The notes beneath the pieces were generated by a model. That model did not search any database, was not told where the DNA came from, and saw only the letters and a list, made by a program, of their open reading frames with translations. Shown piece by piece: positions 1-8,052 of a stretch of 10,312 nt of DNA. This DNA comes from an uncultured Bacteroidales bacterium. Its GTDB lineage: Bacteria > Bacteroidota > Bacteroidia > Bacteroidales > P3. The first letter of the stretch is position 1. The number at the start of each line of letters is the position of its first letter. A program made the position numbers and the translations under genes. The DNA is taken from positions 1 through 10,312 of the forward strand of contig CAMNIH010000059.1 in NCBI GenBank assembly GCA_946540365.1. The letters run 5' to 3'.

Positions 1-1
1 G

Positions 2-1651
2 GCAGTGCCCGCCCACGACAGCCGCGACTTCGCCTTCGCCCGCCATTTCAACCTGCCGATACGCCAGGTGGTCTCGTTGGAGAAGGACGTCACCAGCGAC
101 CCCGCCACATGGACGGAGAGCATGGACGCCAAGACCGGCTACTCGGTCAACAGCGGCTTTGTCACTGGCATGAAGGTGAAGGACGCCATGAAGGCCGTCA
201 TCGACAAGATTGAGGAGATGGGCATCGGCCACCGCACGGTGAACTACCGCCTGCGTGACGCCATCTTCAGCCGCCAGCGCTACTGGGGCGAGCCGTTCCC
301 CATCTACTACAAGGACAATACCCCCTATACCATTCCCGAGGAGTGCCTGCCGCTGGAGCTGCCGGAGGTGAAGGACTTCAAGCCCACCGCCACGGGCGAG
401 CCGCCGCTGGGCCACGCCGAGCGCTGGGCCTGGGATGTGGAGAAGCGTTGCGTGGTGGAGAAGAGCCGGATCGACAACAAGACGGTCTTCCCGCTGGAGC
501 TGAGCACCATGCCTGGCTTTGCCGGCAGCAGCGGCTACTACCTGCGCTATATGGATCCACGGAACGACGAGGCGTACTTCTCGGAGCAGGCCGTGCAGTA
601 CTGGCAGAATGTCGACCTCTATGTGGGCGGCGCCGAGCACGGCACGGGTCACCTGATCTACGCACGCTTCTGGAACAAGTTCCTCTTCGACCTTGGCATG
701 GCCAAGAAGGAGGAGCCCTTCCAGAAACTCATCAACCAGGGTATGATCCAGGGGCGGAGCAACTTCGTCTATCGCTCGAAGCAGGACAACAACCTCTTCA
801 TCTCGAAGGGTCTCATCAAGAATATGGACGATGTGACGGCCATCCATGTGGACATCAACATCGTGGACAACGACGTGCTCGACGTGGAGCGCTTCCGCCA
901 ATGGCGGCCCGAGTTTGCCGACGCAAGGTTCGAGCTTGAGGACGGCAAATATGTGTGCGGCTGGGAGGTGGAGAAGATGAGCAAGAGCATGTACAACGTG
1001 CAGAACCCCGACGACCTGGTGGCCCGCTACGGTGCCGACACGCTGCGCCTGTACGAGATGTTCCTCGGCCCGGTGGAGCAGGCCAAGCCGTGGGACACCA
1101 ACGGCATCGAGGGCGTCTTCCGCTTCCTGAAGAAGTTCTGGAAGCTGTATGACAACAGCCTGGCCGGCCAGACGGGGCAGGCGGGTGCGACGAAGGAGGA
1201 GATGAAGATACTGCACCAGACCATCAAGAAGATCACGGAAGACATCGAGCGCTTCTCGTTCAACACGTCGGTGTCGACCTTCATGATCTGCACCAACCAG
1301 CTGACCGACCTCAAGTGCGGCAGCCGCGAGGTGCTGGAGCCGCTGGTGATCCTGTTGGCCCCCTTCGCCCCCCACATCGCCGAGGAGCTGTGGCACCAGC
1401 TGGGGCACGACACCACGGTGTGCGATGCCGCCTGGCCCGAGGTGACCCCGCAGTACCTGGTGGAGGACACGGTGAAGTACCCCGTGCAGTTCAACGGCAA
1501 GATGCGATTCACCATCGACCTGCCGGCCACCGCCACGCAGAGCGACGTACTCGAGGCCGTCAAGGCAGCGCCCGACGCCGCCAAATGGTTGACCGCCGAG
1601 CCGAAGAAGGTCATTTTTGTTCCGAAAAAGATTATCAATATTGTGTTATAA
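2..1651 (+). CDS. leuS: Leucyl-tRNA synthetase, C-terminal 549 residues (5' end outside window)
   Basis: Class Ia aminoacyl-tRNA synthetase that charges tRNA-Leu in the cytoplasm. The first in-frame codon is at base 2 and no true start is visible; the GTG at 5 is an internal Val. The window opens in the CP1 editing domain at VPAHDSRD (bases 5-28). Its two Asp residues match the editing-site pair called D342 and D345 in E. coli LeuRS (from memory). [18 protein letters not shown] follows, then the [18 protein letters not shown] core block, an insertion before the signature loop, and KMSKS at 974-988. An anticodon-binding helical bundle and a small C-terminal domain ending in KKIINIVL complete it. 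The HIGH motif and the N-terminal part, about 40% of a typical LeuRS of about 940 residues, lie upstream of the window. The stop TAA directly abuts the nusB ATG. Family assignment is certain from these motifs. Confidence 0.97.
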   Translation, partial: AVPAHDSRDFAFARHFNLPIRQVVSLEKDVTSDPATWTESMDAKTGYSVNSGFVTGMKVKDAMKAVIDKIEEMGIGHRTVNYRLRDAIFSRQRYWGEPFPIYYKDNTPYTIPEECLPLELPEVKDFKPTATGEPPLGHAERWAWDVEKRCVVEKSRIDNKTVFPLELSTMPGFAGSSGYYLRYMDPRNDEAYFSEQAVQYWQNVDLYVGGAEHGTGHLIYARFWNKFLFDLGMAKKEEPFQKLINQGMIQGRSNFVYRSKQDNNLFISKGLIKNMDDVTAIHVDINIVDNDVLDVERFRQWRPEFADARFELEDGKYVCGWEVEKMSKSMYNVQNPDDLVARYGADTLRLYEMFLGPVEQAKPWDTNGIEGVFRFLKKFWKLYDNSLAGQTGQAGATKEEMKILHQTIKKITEDIERFSFNTSVSTFMICTNQLTDLKCGSREVLEPLVILLAPFAPHIAEELWHQLGHDTTVCDAAWPEVTPQYLVEDTVKYPVQFNGKMRFTIDLPATATQSDVLEAVKAAPDAAKWLTAEPKKVIFVPKKIINIVL

Positions 1652-2626
1652 ATGTTAAGTAGACATTTCTTACGCTGCAAAGTACTACAGGAGCTGTATG
1701 CCTGTCAGATGGAGGGACGCGACGCCATATCGGCCGTCAAGAACTTCGAATACCACATCGGGAGGCTCAACGAGCTGGGTGTCATCCAAGTGGCCCTGAT
1801 GCCCAAGATGCTCGAGGTGGGGGAGCGTGTGATCGAGGAGGGCCGGAAGAAATTCCTCGCCACCCAGGCGGAGAAGCAGCCCAACCGCAAGTTTTTGAAC
1901 AATAGCTTCCTGCGCCGTATGGCCGACAACTTCGAGTTGCGGAAATATGCCGAGCAGTGGGCCGGATTGTGGGAGACCAACGAGGACCTGGTGCGCGAGA
2001 CGTTCATCGACTTCCGCAAGCAGAAGATGTACTGCGAGTACCTGTCGTTCCCGGAGAGCGACTACAAGGCCGACAAGGAGATGGCGATCGCGCTGTTCCG
2101 CTATCTGATGAACCGCGACGCCCTGGTGGCCACCATCAGTGAGCGGAGCCTGCTGTGGGAGGACGACTTCGAGCAGATTGCCCAATACAACTTCATGATG
2201 CTGAAGACCCTCGACGAGAGCGGGTTCGACGAGGCTATGGCATGGCCCATCATGTACGACCGCCGTATCGAGAAGGACGAGGCCGACATGGACTTTGCCC
2301 GTCAGCTGCTGAAGGGGAGCCTGGCCGGACGGCAGGAGTGCGATGAGATGATCCGCCAGCGCCTTCAGGGGTGGGAGTTCGACAGGGTGGCCCTGATGGA
2401 CATCCTGCTCATCAACATGGCAGTCACAGAGTTGACGGCCTGTCCCTCCATTCCGGAGAAGGTGACCGTGGATGAGTATATCGAATTGAGCAAGGAGTTC
2501 AGTTCCGAGCGCAGCCGCCTGTTTATCAACGGCATCCTGGATAAGCTGATCCTGGAGTTGCGTTCGCAGGGAAGAATCAAGAAAGCGGGTCGCGGCCTGC
2601 TCAACGAATTTGGAGAAGAGAAATGA
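1652..2626 (+). CDS. nusB: Transcription antitermination factor NusB, long Bacteroidota type
   Basis: NusB binds boxA RNA with NusE (ribosomal protein S10) and supports antitermination of rRNA transcription. The recognisable NusB fold is C-terminal, about residues 240-305. It contains FDRVALMDILLINMAVTEL, then PSIPEKVTVDEYIELSKEF and SSERSRLFINGILDKL (F291-L299), which are the conserved helices of the family. At 324 residues it is more than twice the usual ~140. The first ~240 residues, starting MLSRHFLRCKVLQELYACQ, are helical and charged and look like the extension known in Bacteroidota NusB proteins. The ATG at 1652 follows the leuS TAA with no gap. The end overlaps the next gene by ATGA (2623-2626). 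The start is well supported because the conserved N-terminal block begins at once. The role of the extension cannot be read from sequence. Confidence 0.94.
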   Translation: MLSRHFLRCKVLQELYACQMEGRDAISAVKNFEYHIGRLNELGVIQVALMPKMLEVGERVIEEGRKKFLATQAEKQPNRKFLNNSFLRRMADNFELRKYAEQWAGLWETNEDLVRETFIDFRKQKMYCEYLSFPESDYKADKEMAIALFRYLMNRDALVATISERSLLWEDDFEQIAQYNFMMLKTLDESGFDEAMAWPIMYDRRIEKDEADMDFARQLLKGSLAGRQECDEMIRQRLQGWEFDRVALMDILLINMAVTELTACPSIPEKVTVDEYIELSKEFSSERSRLFINGILDKLILELRSQGRIKKAGRGLLNEFGEEK

Positions 2627-3063
2627 AAAGAATAGTTCTTATATGCCTCGTGGCGCTGTCGTTCGTCGGATGCCGTCAGAAGACCTCCGACGCTGATATC
2701 GACCTGATACGCAATCCGAAGAGTGCCGATGGATTCAACGAGACGGAGAAGATGCCGGTCATAGCCTTCGACAGCGATGTGCATGATTTCGGGCGGTTGT
2801 CGGCAGGGGAGAGCATCAGCTACAGCTTCCACTTCCGCAACACCGGCACGGCCGATCTGGTCATCTCGGGTTGCGGCGCCACCTGTGGCTGCACGATAGC
2901 CGACTATCCCAAAGACAGGATTGCGCCGGGCGGCGAGGGTTACATCACGGTCACCTTCAAGAGCGCCGGAAAGAGCGGCCAGCAGTTCCAGGAAGTCACC
3001 GTGGTGACCAATGCGCAGCCGTCGCGCGTCAAACTGAAGATTTTAGCACAAGTGTCTCACTAA
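2623..3063 (+). CDS. DUF1573 domain lipoprotein
   Basis: A 146-residue envelope protein of unknown function. A lipoprotein signal peptide is visible: MKR, a hydrophobic stretch, and a lipobox ending FVGC with the lipidated Cys at residue 17. After a polar linker of about 28 residues comes a DUF1573 domain (about 46-144), an immunoglobulin-like beta fold common in Bacteroidota. Diagnostic pieces are the VHDFGRLSAGESISYSF strand, the GCGATCGCTIADYPKD block with its three Cys, and IAPGGEGYITVTFKS. The start ATG overlaps the nusB stop (ATGA), which suggests coupled translation. The stop lies 4 nt before yajC. Location next to yajC and ybbR fits a role at the cell envelope, but that is inference. 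Family call is confident; function is not known. Confidence 0.9.
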   Translation: MKRIVLICLVALSFVGCRQKTSDADIDLIRNPKSADGFNETEKMPVIAFDSDVHDFGRLSAGESISYSFHFRNTGTADLVISGCGATCGCTIADYPKDRIAPGGEGYITVTFKSAGKSGQQFQEVTVVTNAQPSRVKLKILAQVSH

Positions 3064-3067
3064 AAAA

Positions 3068-3397
3068 ATGTACAGTAATATGATAGATATGATTCTTTTA
3101 CAGGCCCAGCAGGGCGGAGCCGGTGGTGGCTCGATGTGGATTTGGATGATTGTCATCCTCGTGGTGATGTGGATCCTGATGATGCGTCCGCAGCGCAAGA
3201 AAGAGAAGGAGGAGCAGCAGTTCCGCAACTCGCTGAAGAAAGGCGACCGTGTGGTCTTTTCGGGCGGCATCTACGGCAAGGTGCATGCTGTCGATACCCA
3301 TACCGTCGAGGTTGAGGTGTCGAACGGCGTCATCATGACCGTCGAGAAGAGCATGATCCAGCCTGCTCCGGAACCCAAGACCGAGGAGAAGAAGTGA
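3068..3397 (+). CDS. yajC: YajC, accessory subunit of the Sec translocon
   Basis: Small inner-membrane protein that associates with SecDF and SecYEG and supports protein export. The 109-residue product has a short N-terminus, a Gly-rich patch (16-21), one transmembrane helix (about 23-39, MWIWMIVILVVMWILMM) and the family hallmark RPQRKKEKEEQQ right after it. A cytoplasmic domain with KKGDRVVFSGGIYGKV and VEVEVSNGVIMTVEKSMI follows. Length is normal for the family. The start at 3068 is chosen because it lies 4 nt after the previous stop; in-frame ATGs at 3080 and 3089 are possible alternatives and would not remove the membrane helix. The stop overlaps the next start as GTGA (3394-3397). Confidence 0.95.
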   Translation: MYSNMIDMILLQAQQGGAGGGSMWIWMIVILVVMWILMMRPQRKKEKEEQQFRNSLKKGDRVVFSGGIYGKVHAVDTHTVEVEVSNGVIMTVEKSMIQPAPEPKTEEKK

Positions 3398-4293
3398 AGC
3401 ACTTCCTGGTCATACTGGGACTCACTGCATTGGTGTGGCTGGGGGTATCCATGTCCGACGAGGCCGAGTATCCCATGCGGGTACGGGTGCAGATGACGGG
3501 GTATGATACCGTGCGCTATGCTGTCTTGTCGGCTGATACCGTCGTGGATATCAAAGCGACAATGTCGGCCACCAACGCCTTGCTCAACAGTTTGCGACAC
3601 AGCCGACCCACGGTGAAAGTCACGGTTCCCAAAGACGGAGACGCTGTGGCTGTCAGTTCGTTGAACGAACAGCTGAAGCGTGTGGCTGTGGGCATCCGGC
3701 AGGTGAGCAGCGATGTCGACTCCCTGCGGATCACCCTGGCCCCGCGCGCCAGCCGGACCTATGTCCCCCGTATCAACGATGTCGAGTTCTATTTCAGCGA
3801 ACAGTATGGCCTTTACGGCGAACCCAAGGTCACCCCATCGACGGTGACCCTCTATGGCCCCGCCGAGGTGCTGGCACAAATCGACGAACTGAATGTGTCG
3901 GCCTCTACTTTCCAGAATATCAAGCAGAGCGGTGTGTACACATTGCCACTCGACCCCGTGTGGAAGAATTACTCTGACGTGTACCCTTCGGCCACCGAGG
4001 TGACGATCACGCTGCCGGTCGAGGCCTATGTCGAGCGTGACTTCCGTGTGCCGATCCGTGTGACCGATGCCGACACATCGGTATCGTACAAGCTCTATCC
4101 CGAGGAGGTGACGGTGCGTGCCTGGGTGGCGCAGCGCGACCTGAACGTGCCCCACGATTTCGTGGTGGCTGTCAGATACCAGGATCTCTTCGCTTCCGAC
4201 GGACGCCTGACGCCGCAACTGGTTCAGTTCCCCTCTCATGTCAGACCGCGATACATCTCGCCCAGCGAGGTACAATGTGTTGTTATCCAATGA
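3394..4293 (+). CDS. YbbR-like domain membrane-anchored protein
   Basis: A 299-residue protein starting with GTG inside the yajC stop (GTGA). One N-terminal transmembrane segment (about residues 3-19) is followed by an extracytoplasmic all-beta region. The part from about residue 125 onward resembles YbbR repeats: EPKVTPSTVTLYGPAEVLAQI, then IDELNVSASTFQNI and a LPLDP turn, then a TEVTITLPVEAYVERDF strand pair. In Firmicutes the YbbR protein CdaR regulates the diadenylate cyclase CdaA; no cyclase is present here, so the same role should not be assumed. In Bacteroidota a YbbR-domain gene commonly sits between yajC and coaE, as here, which strengthens the call. There is no ATG near the start that would keep the membrane segment, so GTG is the best choice. 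The end overlaps coaE by ATGA. Confidence 0.85.
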   Translation: MKHFLVILGLTALVWLGVSMSDEAEYPMRVRVQMTGYDTVRYAVLSADTVVDIKATMSATNALLNSLRHSRPTVKVTVPKDGDAVAVSSLNEQLKRVAVGIRQVSSDVDSLRITLAPRASRTYVPRINDVEFYFSEQYGLYGEPKVTPSTVTLYGPAEVLAQIDELNVSASTFQNIKQSGVYTLPLDPVWKNYSDVYPSATEVTITLPVEAYVERDFRVPIRVTDADTSVSYKLYPEEVTVRAWVAQRDLNVPHDFVVAVRYQDLFASDGRLTPQLVQFPSHVRPRYISPSEVQCVVIQ

Positions 4294-4877
4294 AGAAGGT
4301 GGGTATCACGGGAGGCATCGGTTGCGGAAAGAGCACCGTGGTGGCCGAGTTCAGACAGCTCGGGGTGCCGTGCTTTATCTGCGACATCGTTGCGGCGCGC
4401 TATTACTACGACCTTGATTTCCTTGACGAGTTGCGTGCGCTGCTGGGCGACGGGGTCTTCCTGCCCGACGGCAGTGTCGACAAGCGGGCCGTGGCCGGGC
4501 GTGTCTTCGCCGACCGCCGCTTGCTCGAGGGGCTCAACGCAATGATTCATCCCCGTGTGATTCGGGATTTCGACTATTTCTGCCAGCTGCACAGCGACGC
4601 TCCCTACGTCCTGTTCGAGAGTGCTATCCTGTTCGATTACGGCTTCGACCGGCTGATGGACCGTGTGATATGCGTCTACCTCGACCTCGACGAACGCCTG
4701 CGGCGCCTTGCCTTGCGCGACGGGGTGGGGCGGGAGCAGATCATGGCCCGCATCAACAACCAGATCCCTGCCGAGGAGATGATGGACCGGGCGGATTATG
4801 TCATACTGAACTACGAGGGCAACCCTCGTGCCAGACAGGTATCTTATATTGATAAATTAATAAAAACGCAGATATGA
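4290..4877 (+). CDS. coaE: Dephospho-CoA kinase CoaE
   Basis: Phosphorylates the 3'-hydroxyl of dephospho-CoA with ATP, the last step of coenzyme A synthesis, in the cytoplasm. Numbered from ATG 4290 (195 residues), the P-loop is G8-G-I-G-C-G-K-S-T16. D32 in FICD sits where the catalytic Asp of the family is expected. NAMIHPRV is the conserved CoA-site block, ESAILFDYG corresponds to the LLFE segment, RINNQIP is in the lid, and RADYVILNYEG is the C-terminal D-x-x-I-x-N motif. I prefer ATG 4290, which overlaps the ybbR stop as ATGA, over the ATG at 4275. The latter would add only MCCYP before the family's usual start and overlap ybbR by 19 nt. The last codons are AT-rich and the stop overlaps the next start (ATGA, 4874-4877). 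Confidence 0.95.
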   Translation: MKKVGITGGIGCGKSTVVAEFRQLGVPCFICDIVAARYYYDLDFLDELRALLGDGVFLPDGSVDKRAVAGRVFADRRLLEGLNAMIHPRVIRDFDYFCQLHSDAPYVLFESAILFDYGFDRLMDRVICVYLDLDERLRRLALRDGVGREQIMARINNQIPAEEMMDRADYVILNYEGNPRARQVSYIDKLIKTQI

Positions 4878-7132
4878 GAAAGATAAGCATATTGATGATG
4901 TTGACGTTCCTTGCCGTCGGGGCTGGCCGAGCCCAGGTGTTCGACTCGCGCGGGCTGACCTACCTTGACCCGGAGGCTATCTGGATTGACGAGGTGATGA
5001 GCAAGATGTCGCTCGAACAGAAGATCGCCCAGCTGATGGTGGTCCGCGTCCCCCTCGATATGAACGACAAGCAGGCCAAGGAGTTCTCCGAGCGTGTCAA
5101 CGGCTACGGTGTGGGCGGCGTCTGTTTCTTCGCCGGCACCGCCGACCGTCAGGCCTCGATGACACGCCGATTCCAGAAGGACGCCCGCGTCCCGCTGCTT
5201 GTCTGCATCGACGGCGAATGGGGCCTGGGCATGCGTCTGCGCGACATGTACAGCTTCCCGCGCAATGCCAAGTTCGGACAGCTCACCCCCGAGGCCGACA
5301 GCATCGTCTATCGTATGGGCGAGGAAATCGGTCGCCAATGCCGCATGATGGGCATCCATATCAACTTCGCCCCGGTGGTCGACATCAACTCCAACCCCAA
5401 GAACCCCGTCATCGGCACCCGTTCGTTCGGCACCGACCGTGAGCGTGTCAGCCAGTTGGGCGTCATGTATGCCCTTGGTTTGCAGAGCCAGGGGGTGATG
5501 GCGGTCGCCAAGCACTTCCCCGGCCATGGCGACACCGATGCCGACAGCCACCTTGAGCTGCCCGTCATCAACCATACGCTGGAGTATATCGACTCGATCG
5601 ACCTCTATCCCTTCAAACGCATGATCGCTGCCGGTGTGGGCGGCATCATGACGGCCCACCTGCAGGTGAATGCCTACGACCCCGACCGGCCCTCGTCGCT
5701 CAGCCCCGTCATGGTCAACGGCCTGCTGCGTGGCAAACTGGGTTTCGATGGCCTGGTTATCACCGACGGCCTTGATATGAAGGGGGTTACCAATTCCTAC
5801 GGGCTGGGACGCGGCGAGGTGGCCGCGCTCTTAGCCGGCAACGACATCCTGCTTCTCCCGCCCGATGTGCCGCAGGCCATCGAGGCCATCAAGAGTGCCG
5901 CCGCCAAGGACGACAGCGTCGTGGCGCTCATCGACTACCACTGCCGCCGTGTCCTCGCGGCCAAGCACCGCCTGGTGGTGCCTTACCTGCACGACGAGAT
6001 CAAAGTCCCTGGCGAGAACCGCAAGGCCGTTTGTCAGGAAATCGTCAACGACCTGACCCTCAATATCGACCGTCGTATCGACACGGTGATCGAGCGTGCC
6101 ATCGGCGACACCGCCATGCCCGGCTGCCAGGTGGTGGTGATGCACAAAGGGCGCGTCATCCTCAACCGCGCCTACGGCCATCAGACCTACGACCCCCAGT
6201 CGCCGGCCGTCACGCCGCAGACCGTCTACGACTTGGCCTCGCTCACCAAGGCGACCGCCACCACCCTGGCCGTCATGAAGCTCTACGACGAGGGCAAGGT
6301 CGGCCTCGGCGACAAGCTCAGCAAATACTTGCCCTACCTGAAAAAGACCGACAAGGACAACATCACCGTCCGCGAGGCACTCAGCCATCAGACCCGTCTC
6401 AAGGCCTTCGACAGTTACTGGCGGAAGACATCCGACCGCGACAGCATGCTCATGCTCATCGCCCAGAGCTCGCTGATCGACAAGTCGGTCTATAGCGACT
6501 TCAATTTCATCCTCTTGGGCGACCTGGTCGAACGCCTCAGCGGTCAGACGCTCGAGCAGTACGTGGCCGAGCAGTTCTTCGAACCCATGGGCCTGCAACG
6601 CACCACCTTCCGTCCGCTCAACCACGGCATCGCCCTCGCGCAGATCGCCCCCACCGAGCAGGACACGCTCCGTGGGCTGATTCATGGTGTCGTCCACGAC
6701 CCCAACGCCAACGCCATGGGAGGTGTCAGCGGCCATGCGGGGCTCTTCTCCTCGGCCGACGAGGTGGCCCTCCTCATGCAGATGCTGCTCAACGGCGGCC
6801 AGCTCGACGGCAAGCGCTACCTTAAGGAAAAGACCGTCGAGACCTTCACCCGCCGCCATTTCGAGAAGCAGGGCAACCGGCGCGCCCTCGGGTTCGACAA
6901 GCAGCTCATCAGCCCCAGCCGCACCGCCCAGACCGCCTACGAGGCTACCCAGTCCAGCTATGGCCACACCGGCTTCACCGGCACCATGTGTTGGGTTGAC
7001 CCTGAGTACCAGCTCGTCTATGTCTTCCTCTCCAACCGTGTCCACCCCTCCGCTGCCGTCAACAAGCTGGCCCGCCTCAATGTCCGCACCAACATTCAGT
7101 CCATCGTCTACGATATTCTCAAAAAGCAGTAA
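4874..7132 (+). CDS. Secreted fusion of NagZ-type GH3 beta-N-acetylglucosaminidase and beta-lactamase-fold amidase/esterase
   Basis: A 752-residue exported enzyme. Signal peptide 1-20 (cleavage likely after GRA). Domain 1, about 30-372, is a GH3 TIM barrel: GEWGLGMRL, then KHFPGHGDTDADSH (213-226) with the D224/H226 dyad typical of NagZ, and nucleophile D298 in VITDGLDM. The 72-residue gap between H226 and D298 equals that recalled for Salmonella NagZ. Domain 2, about 402-752, is a class C beta-lactamase-like hydrolase: S456-L-T-K459 (nucleophile and base), Y540-S-D in place of the commoner YxN, and H698-T-G-F-T-G as third motif. Only about 29 residues link them, so the GH3 C-terminal sandwich seen in longer Bacteroides relatives appears absent. 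Likely substrates are peptidoglycan fragments: GlcNAc removal, then cleavage of the peptide from MurNAc, as for B. subtilis NagZ and AmiE. Domain 2 could instead be an esterase. Start overlaps coaE (ATGA). Confidence 0.94.
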   Translation: MRKISILMMLTFLAVGAGRAQVFDSRGLTYLDPEAIWIDEVMSKMSLEQKIAQLMVVRVPLDMNDKQAKEFSERVNGYGVGGVCFFAGTADRQASMTRRFQKDARVPLLVCIDGEWGLGMRLRDMYSFPRNAKFGQLTPEADSIVYRMGEEIGRQCRMMGIHINFAPVVDINSNPKNPVIGTRSFGTDRERVSQLGVMYALGLQSQGVMAVAKHFPGHGDTDADSHLELPVINHTLEYIDSIDLYPFKRMIAAGVGGIMTAHLQVNAYDPDRPSSLSPVMVNGLLRGKLGFDGLVITDGLDMKGVTNSYGLGRGEVAALLAGNDILLLPPDVPQAIEAIKSAAAKDDSVVALIDYHCRRVLAAKHRLVVPYLHDEIKVPGENRKAVCQEIVNDLTLNIDRRIDTVIERAIGDTAMPGCQVVVMHKGRVILNRAYGHQTYDPQSPAVTPQTVYDLASLTKATATTLAVMKLYDEGKVGLGDKLSKYLPYLKKTDKDNITVREALSHQTRLKAFDSYWRKTSDRDSMLMLIAQSSLIDKSVYSDFNFILLGDLVERLSGQTLEQYVAEQFFEPMGLQRTTFRPLNHGIALAQIAPTEQDTLRGLIHGVVHDPNANAMGGVSGHAGLFSSADEVALLMQMLLNGGQLDGKRYLKEKTVETFTRRHFEKQGNRRALGFDKQLISPSRTAQTAYEATQSSYGHTGFTGTMCWVDPEYQLVYVFLSNRVHPSAAVNKLARLNVRTNIQSIVYDILKKQ

Positions 7133-7183
7133 CCCCCCTCGTGGCCTACGCCCCGAATTGAATCATAAAACACAGAACTCCAC

Positions 7184-8002
7184 ATGAGCAGCTTCACCAA
7201 ATGGCTTTTTGCAGGCCTCGGCTGGGCCATCGGCGGCCCCATCGGCGCCATCCTCGGCTACTGGCTCGGCCGGGTCATCTCGCCCGACCGACAGATCGGC
7301 GCAGGCTGGACCGACAGCACGGGCTCCCACCGCGGCCCCTACCGCAACACCGGCACCCAGCAGGATGTCAATGTCGCCCTGATGGTCCTCATCGCCGCCG
7401 TCATGAAGGTCGACGGCGCCGTCAAGCGCAGCGAGCTTGACTATGTCAAACGCTTCCTCCTGGCCAACTACGGCGAGGAGCGCGGCCGCGAAATGCTCAA
7501 GGTGCTGCAGCAGATGGTCGAACACGACATCGCCATCGACCAGGTGTGTATGCAGATCAAGGTCAACACCGACTACAACACACGCTACCACATGGTCGAC
7601 TTCCTCTTCGGCATCGGCGGTGCCGACGGCGACTTCAACCAGGCCGAGCTCAACATGTTGCGCCTCATAGCCCAATATCTTGGCATCTCGCAGAGCGACT
7701 ACACCTCTATCCATGAGCGCCATGTGGGCACCGGCTCGTCCGACTACTCCGATTATTCCGGCTACTCCCATCGTGCCAGCACCTCGTCCTCCTACAACAA
7801 GGACCCCTACCGTGTGCTCGGCATCGACAGTTCGGCCACCGACGACGAGGTGCGCAAGGCTTACCGCAAGATGGCCATGAAGTACCACCCCGACCGTGTG
7901 GCCGGCATGAGCGAGGAGCTGCAGCGCAACGCCGCCGACCAGATGAAGGAAATCAACCAGGCCTACGAAGTCATCAAGCAGCGCCGTGCTTCAATGAAAT
8001 AG
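7184..8002 (+). CDS. TerB and DnaJ domain membrane co-chaperone (DjlA type)
   Basis: A 272-residue protein with three parts. Residues about 6-33 form a Gly-rich hydrophobic segment with repeated GxxxG spacing (GWAIGGPIGAILGYWLG), a likely membrane anchor able to self-associate. About 62-180 is a TerB-like helical domain with two acidic motifs, VDGAVKRSELD and ADGDFNQAELN, which fit the family's metal-binding sites. A Ser/Tyr-rich linker (about 181-206) leads to a C-terminal J domain (207-272) with the HPD triad at 235-237, needed to stimulate DnaK ATPase. This order matches E. coli DjlA and the related Bacteroides proteins, often named TerB family. It starts 51 nt after the hydrolase gene; no promoter is visible in the gap, so it may still be read from upstream. 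The stop TAG forms part of the base of a terminator hairpin. Confidence 0.92.
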   Translation: MSSFTKWLFAGLGWAIGGPIGAILGYWLGRVISPDRQIGAGWTDSTGSHRGPYRNTGTQQDVNVALMVLIAAVMKVDGAVKRSELDYVKRFLLANYGEERGREMLKVLQQMVEHDIAIDQVCMQIKVNTDYNTRYHMVDFLFGIGGADGDFNQAELNMLRLIAQYLGISQSDYTSIHERHVGTGSSDYSDYSGYSHRASTSSSYNKDPYRVLGIDSSATDDEVRKAYRKMAMKYHPDRVAGMSEELQRNAADQMKEINQAYEVIKQRRASMK

Positions 8003-8044
8003 GGGCGCACCCCGCGAAAGGCACGCCCCTCTTCCTCTTTTTTT
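8001..8044 (+). terminator. Intrinsic terminator after the DnaJ-domain gene
   Basis: Inverted repeat AGGGGCG (8001-8007) and CGCCCCT (8024-8030) gives a 7-bp GC-rich stem, with a few further C-G pairs possible inside the loop. Seven T's follow at 8038-8044, after a 7-nt pyrimidine-rich spacer. It lies between two convergent genes. The T run serves plus-strand transcription; on the minus strand the same hairpin lacks a T tract, so it would stop that unit poorly unless another mechanism acts. The gap between stem and T run makes it less than ideal. Confidence 0.7.
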
Positions 8045-8052
8045 CTTGAATA

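Noticed and set aside
1616..1646. Possible promoter for nusB inside the end of leuS (TTTG followed 19 nt later by TATTGTGT)
   Set aside because: The -7 element matches TAnnTTTG poorly, and leuS and nusB abut, so read-through is simpler.
4275..4289. Earlier ATG for coaE at 4275
   Set aside because: It would add only MCCYP before the standard MKKVGITGG start and lengthen the overlap with ybbR; ATG 4290 gives the ATGA junction seen elsewhere in this run.
3271..4290. Minus-strand open frame of 339 codons opposite ybbR
   Set aside because: Same antisense effect; its His/Arg-rich product has no recognisable motif, and the plus strand has a membrane anchor, YbbR repeats and conserved gene order.
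5831..7045. Minus-strand open frame of 404 codons opposite the hydrolase
   Set aside because: Antisense to well-supported catalytic domains; Gly/Val/Asp/His-rich composition is typical of the complement of GC-biased codons, and no family motif is seen.
7133..7183. Promoter or terminator in the 51-nt gap before the DnaJ-domain gene
   Set aside because: No TAnnTTTG element and no stem with a T run could be found; the gap appears to be plain intergenic sequence.
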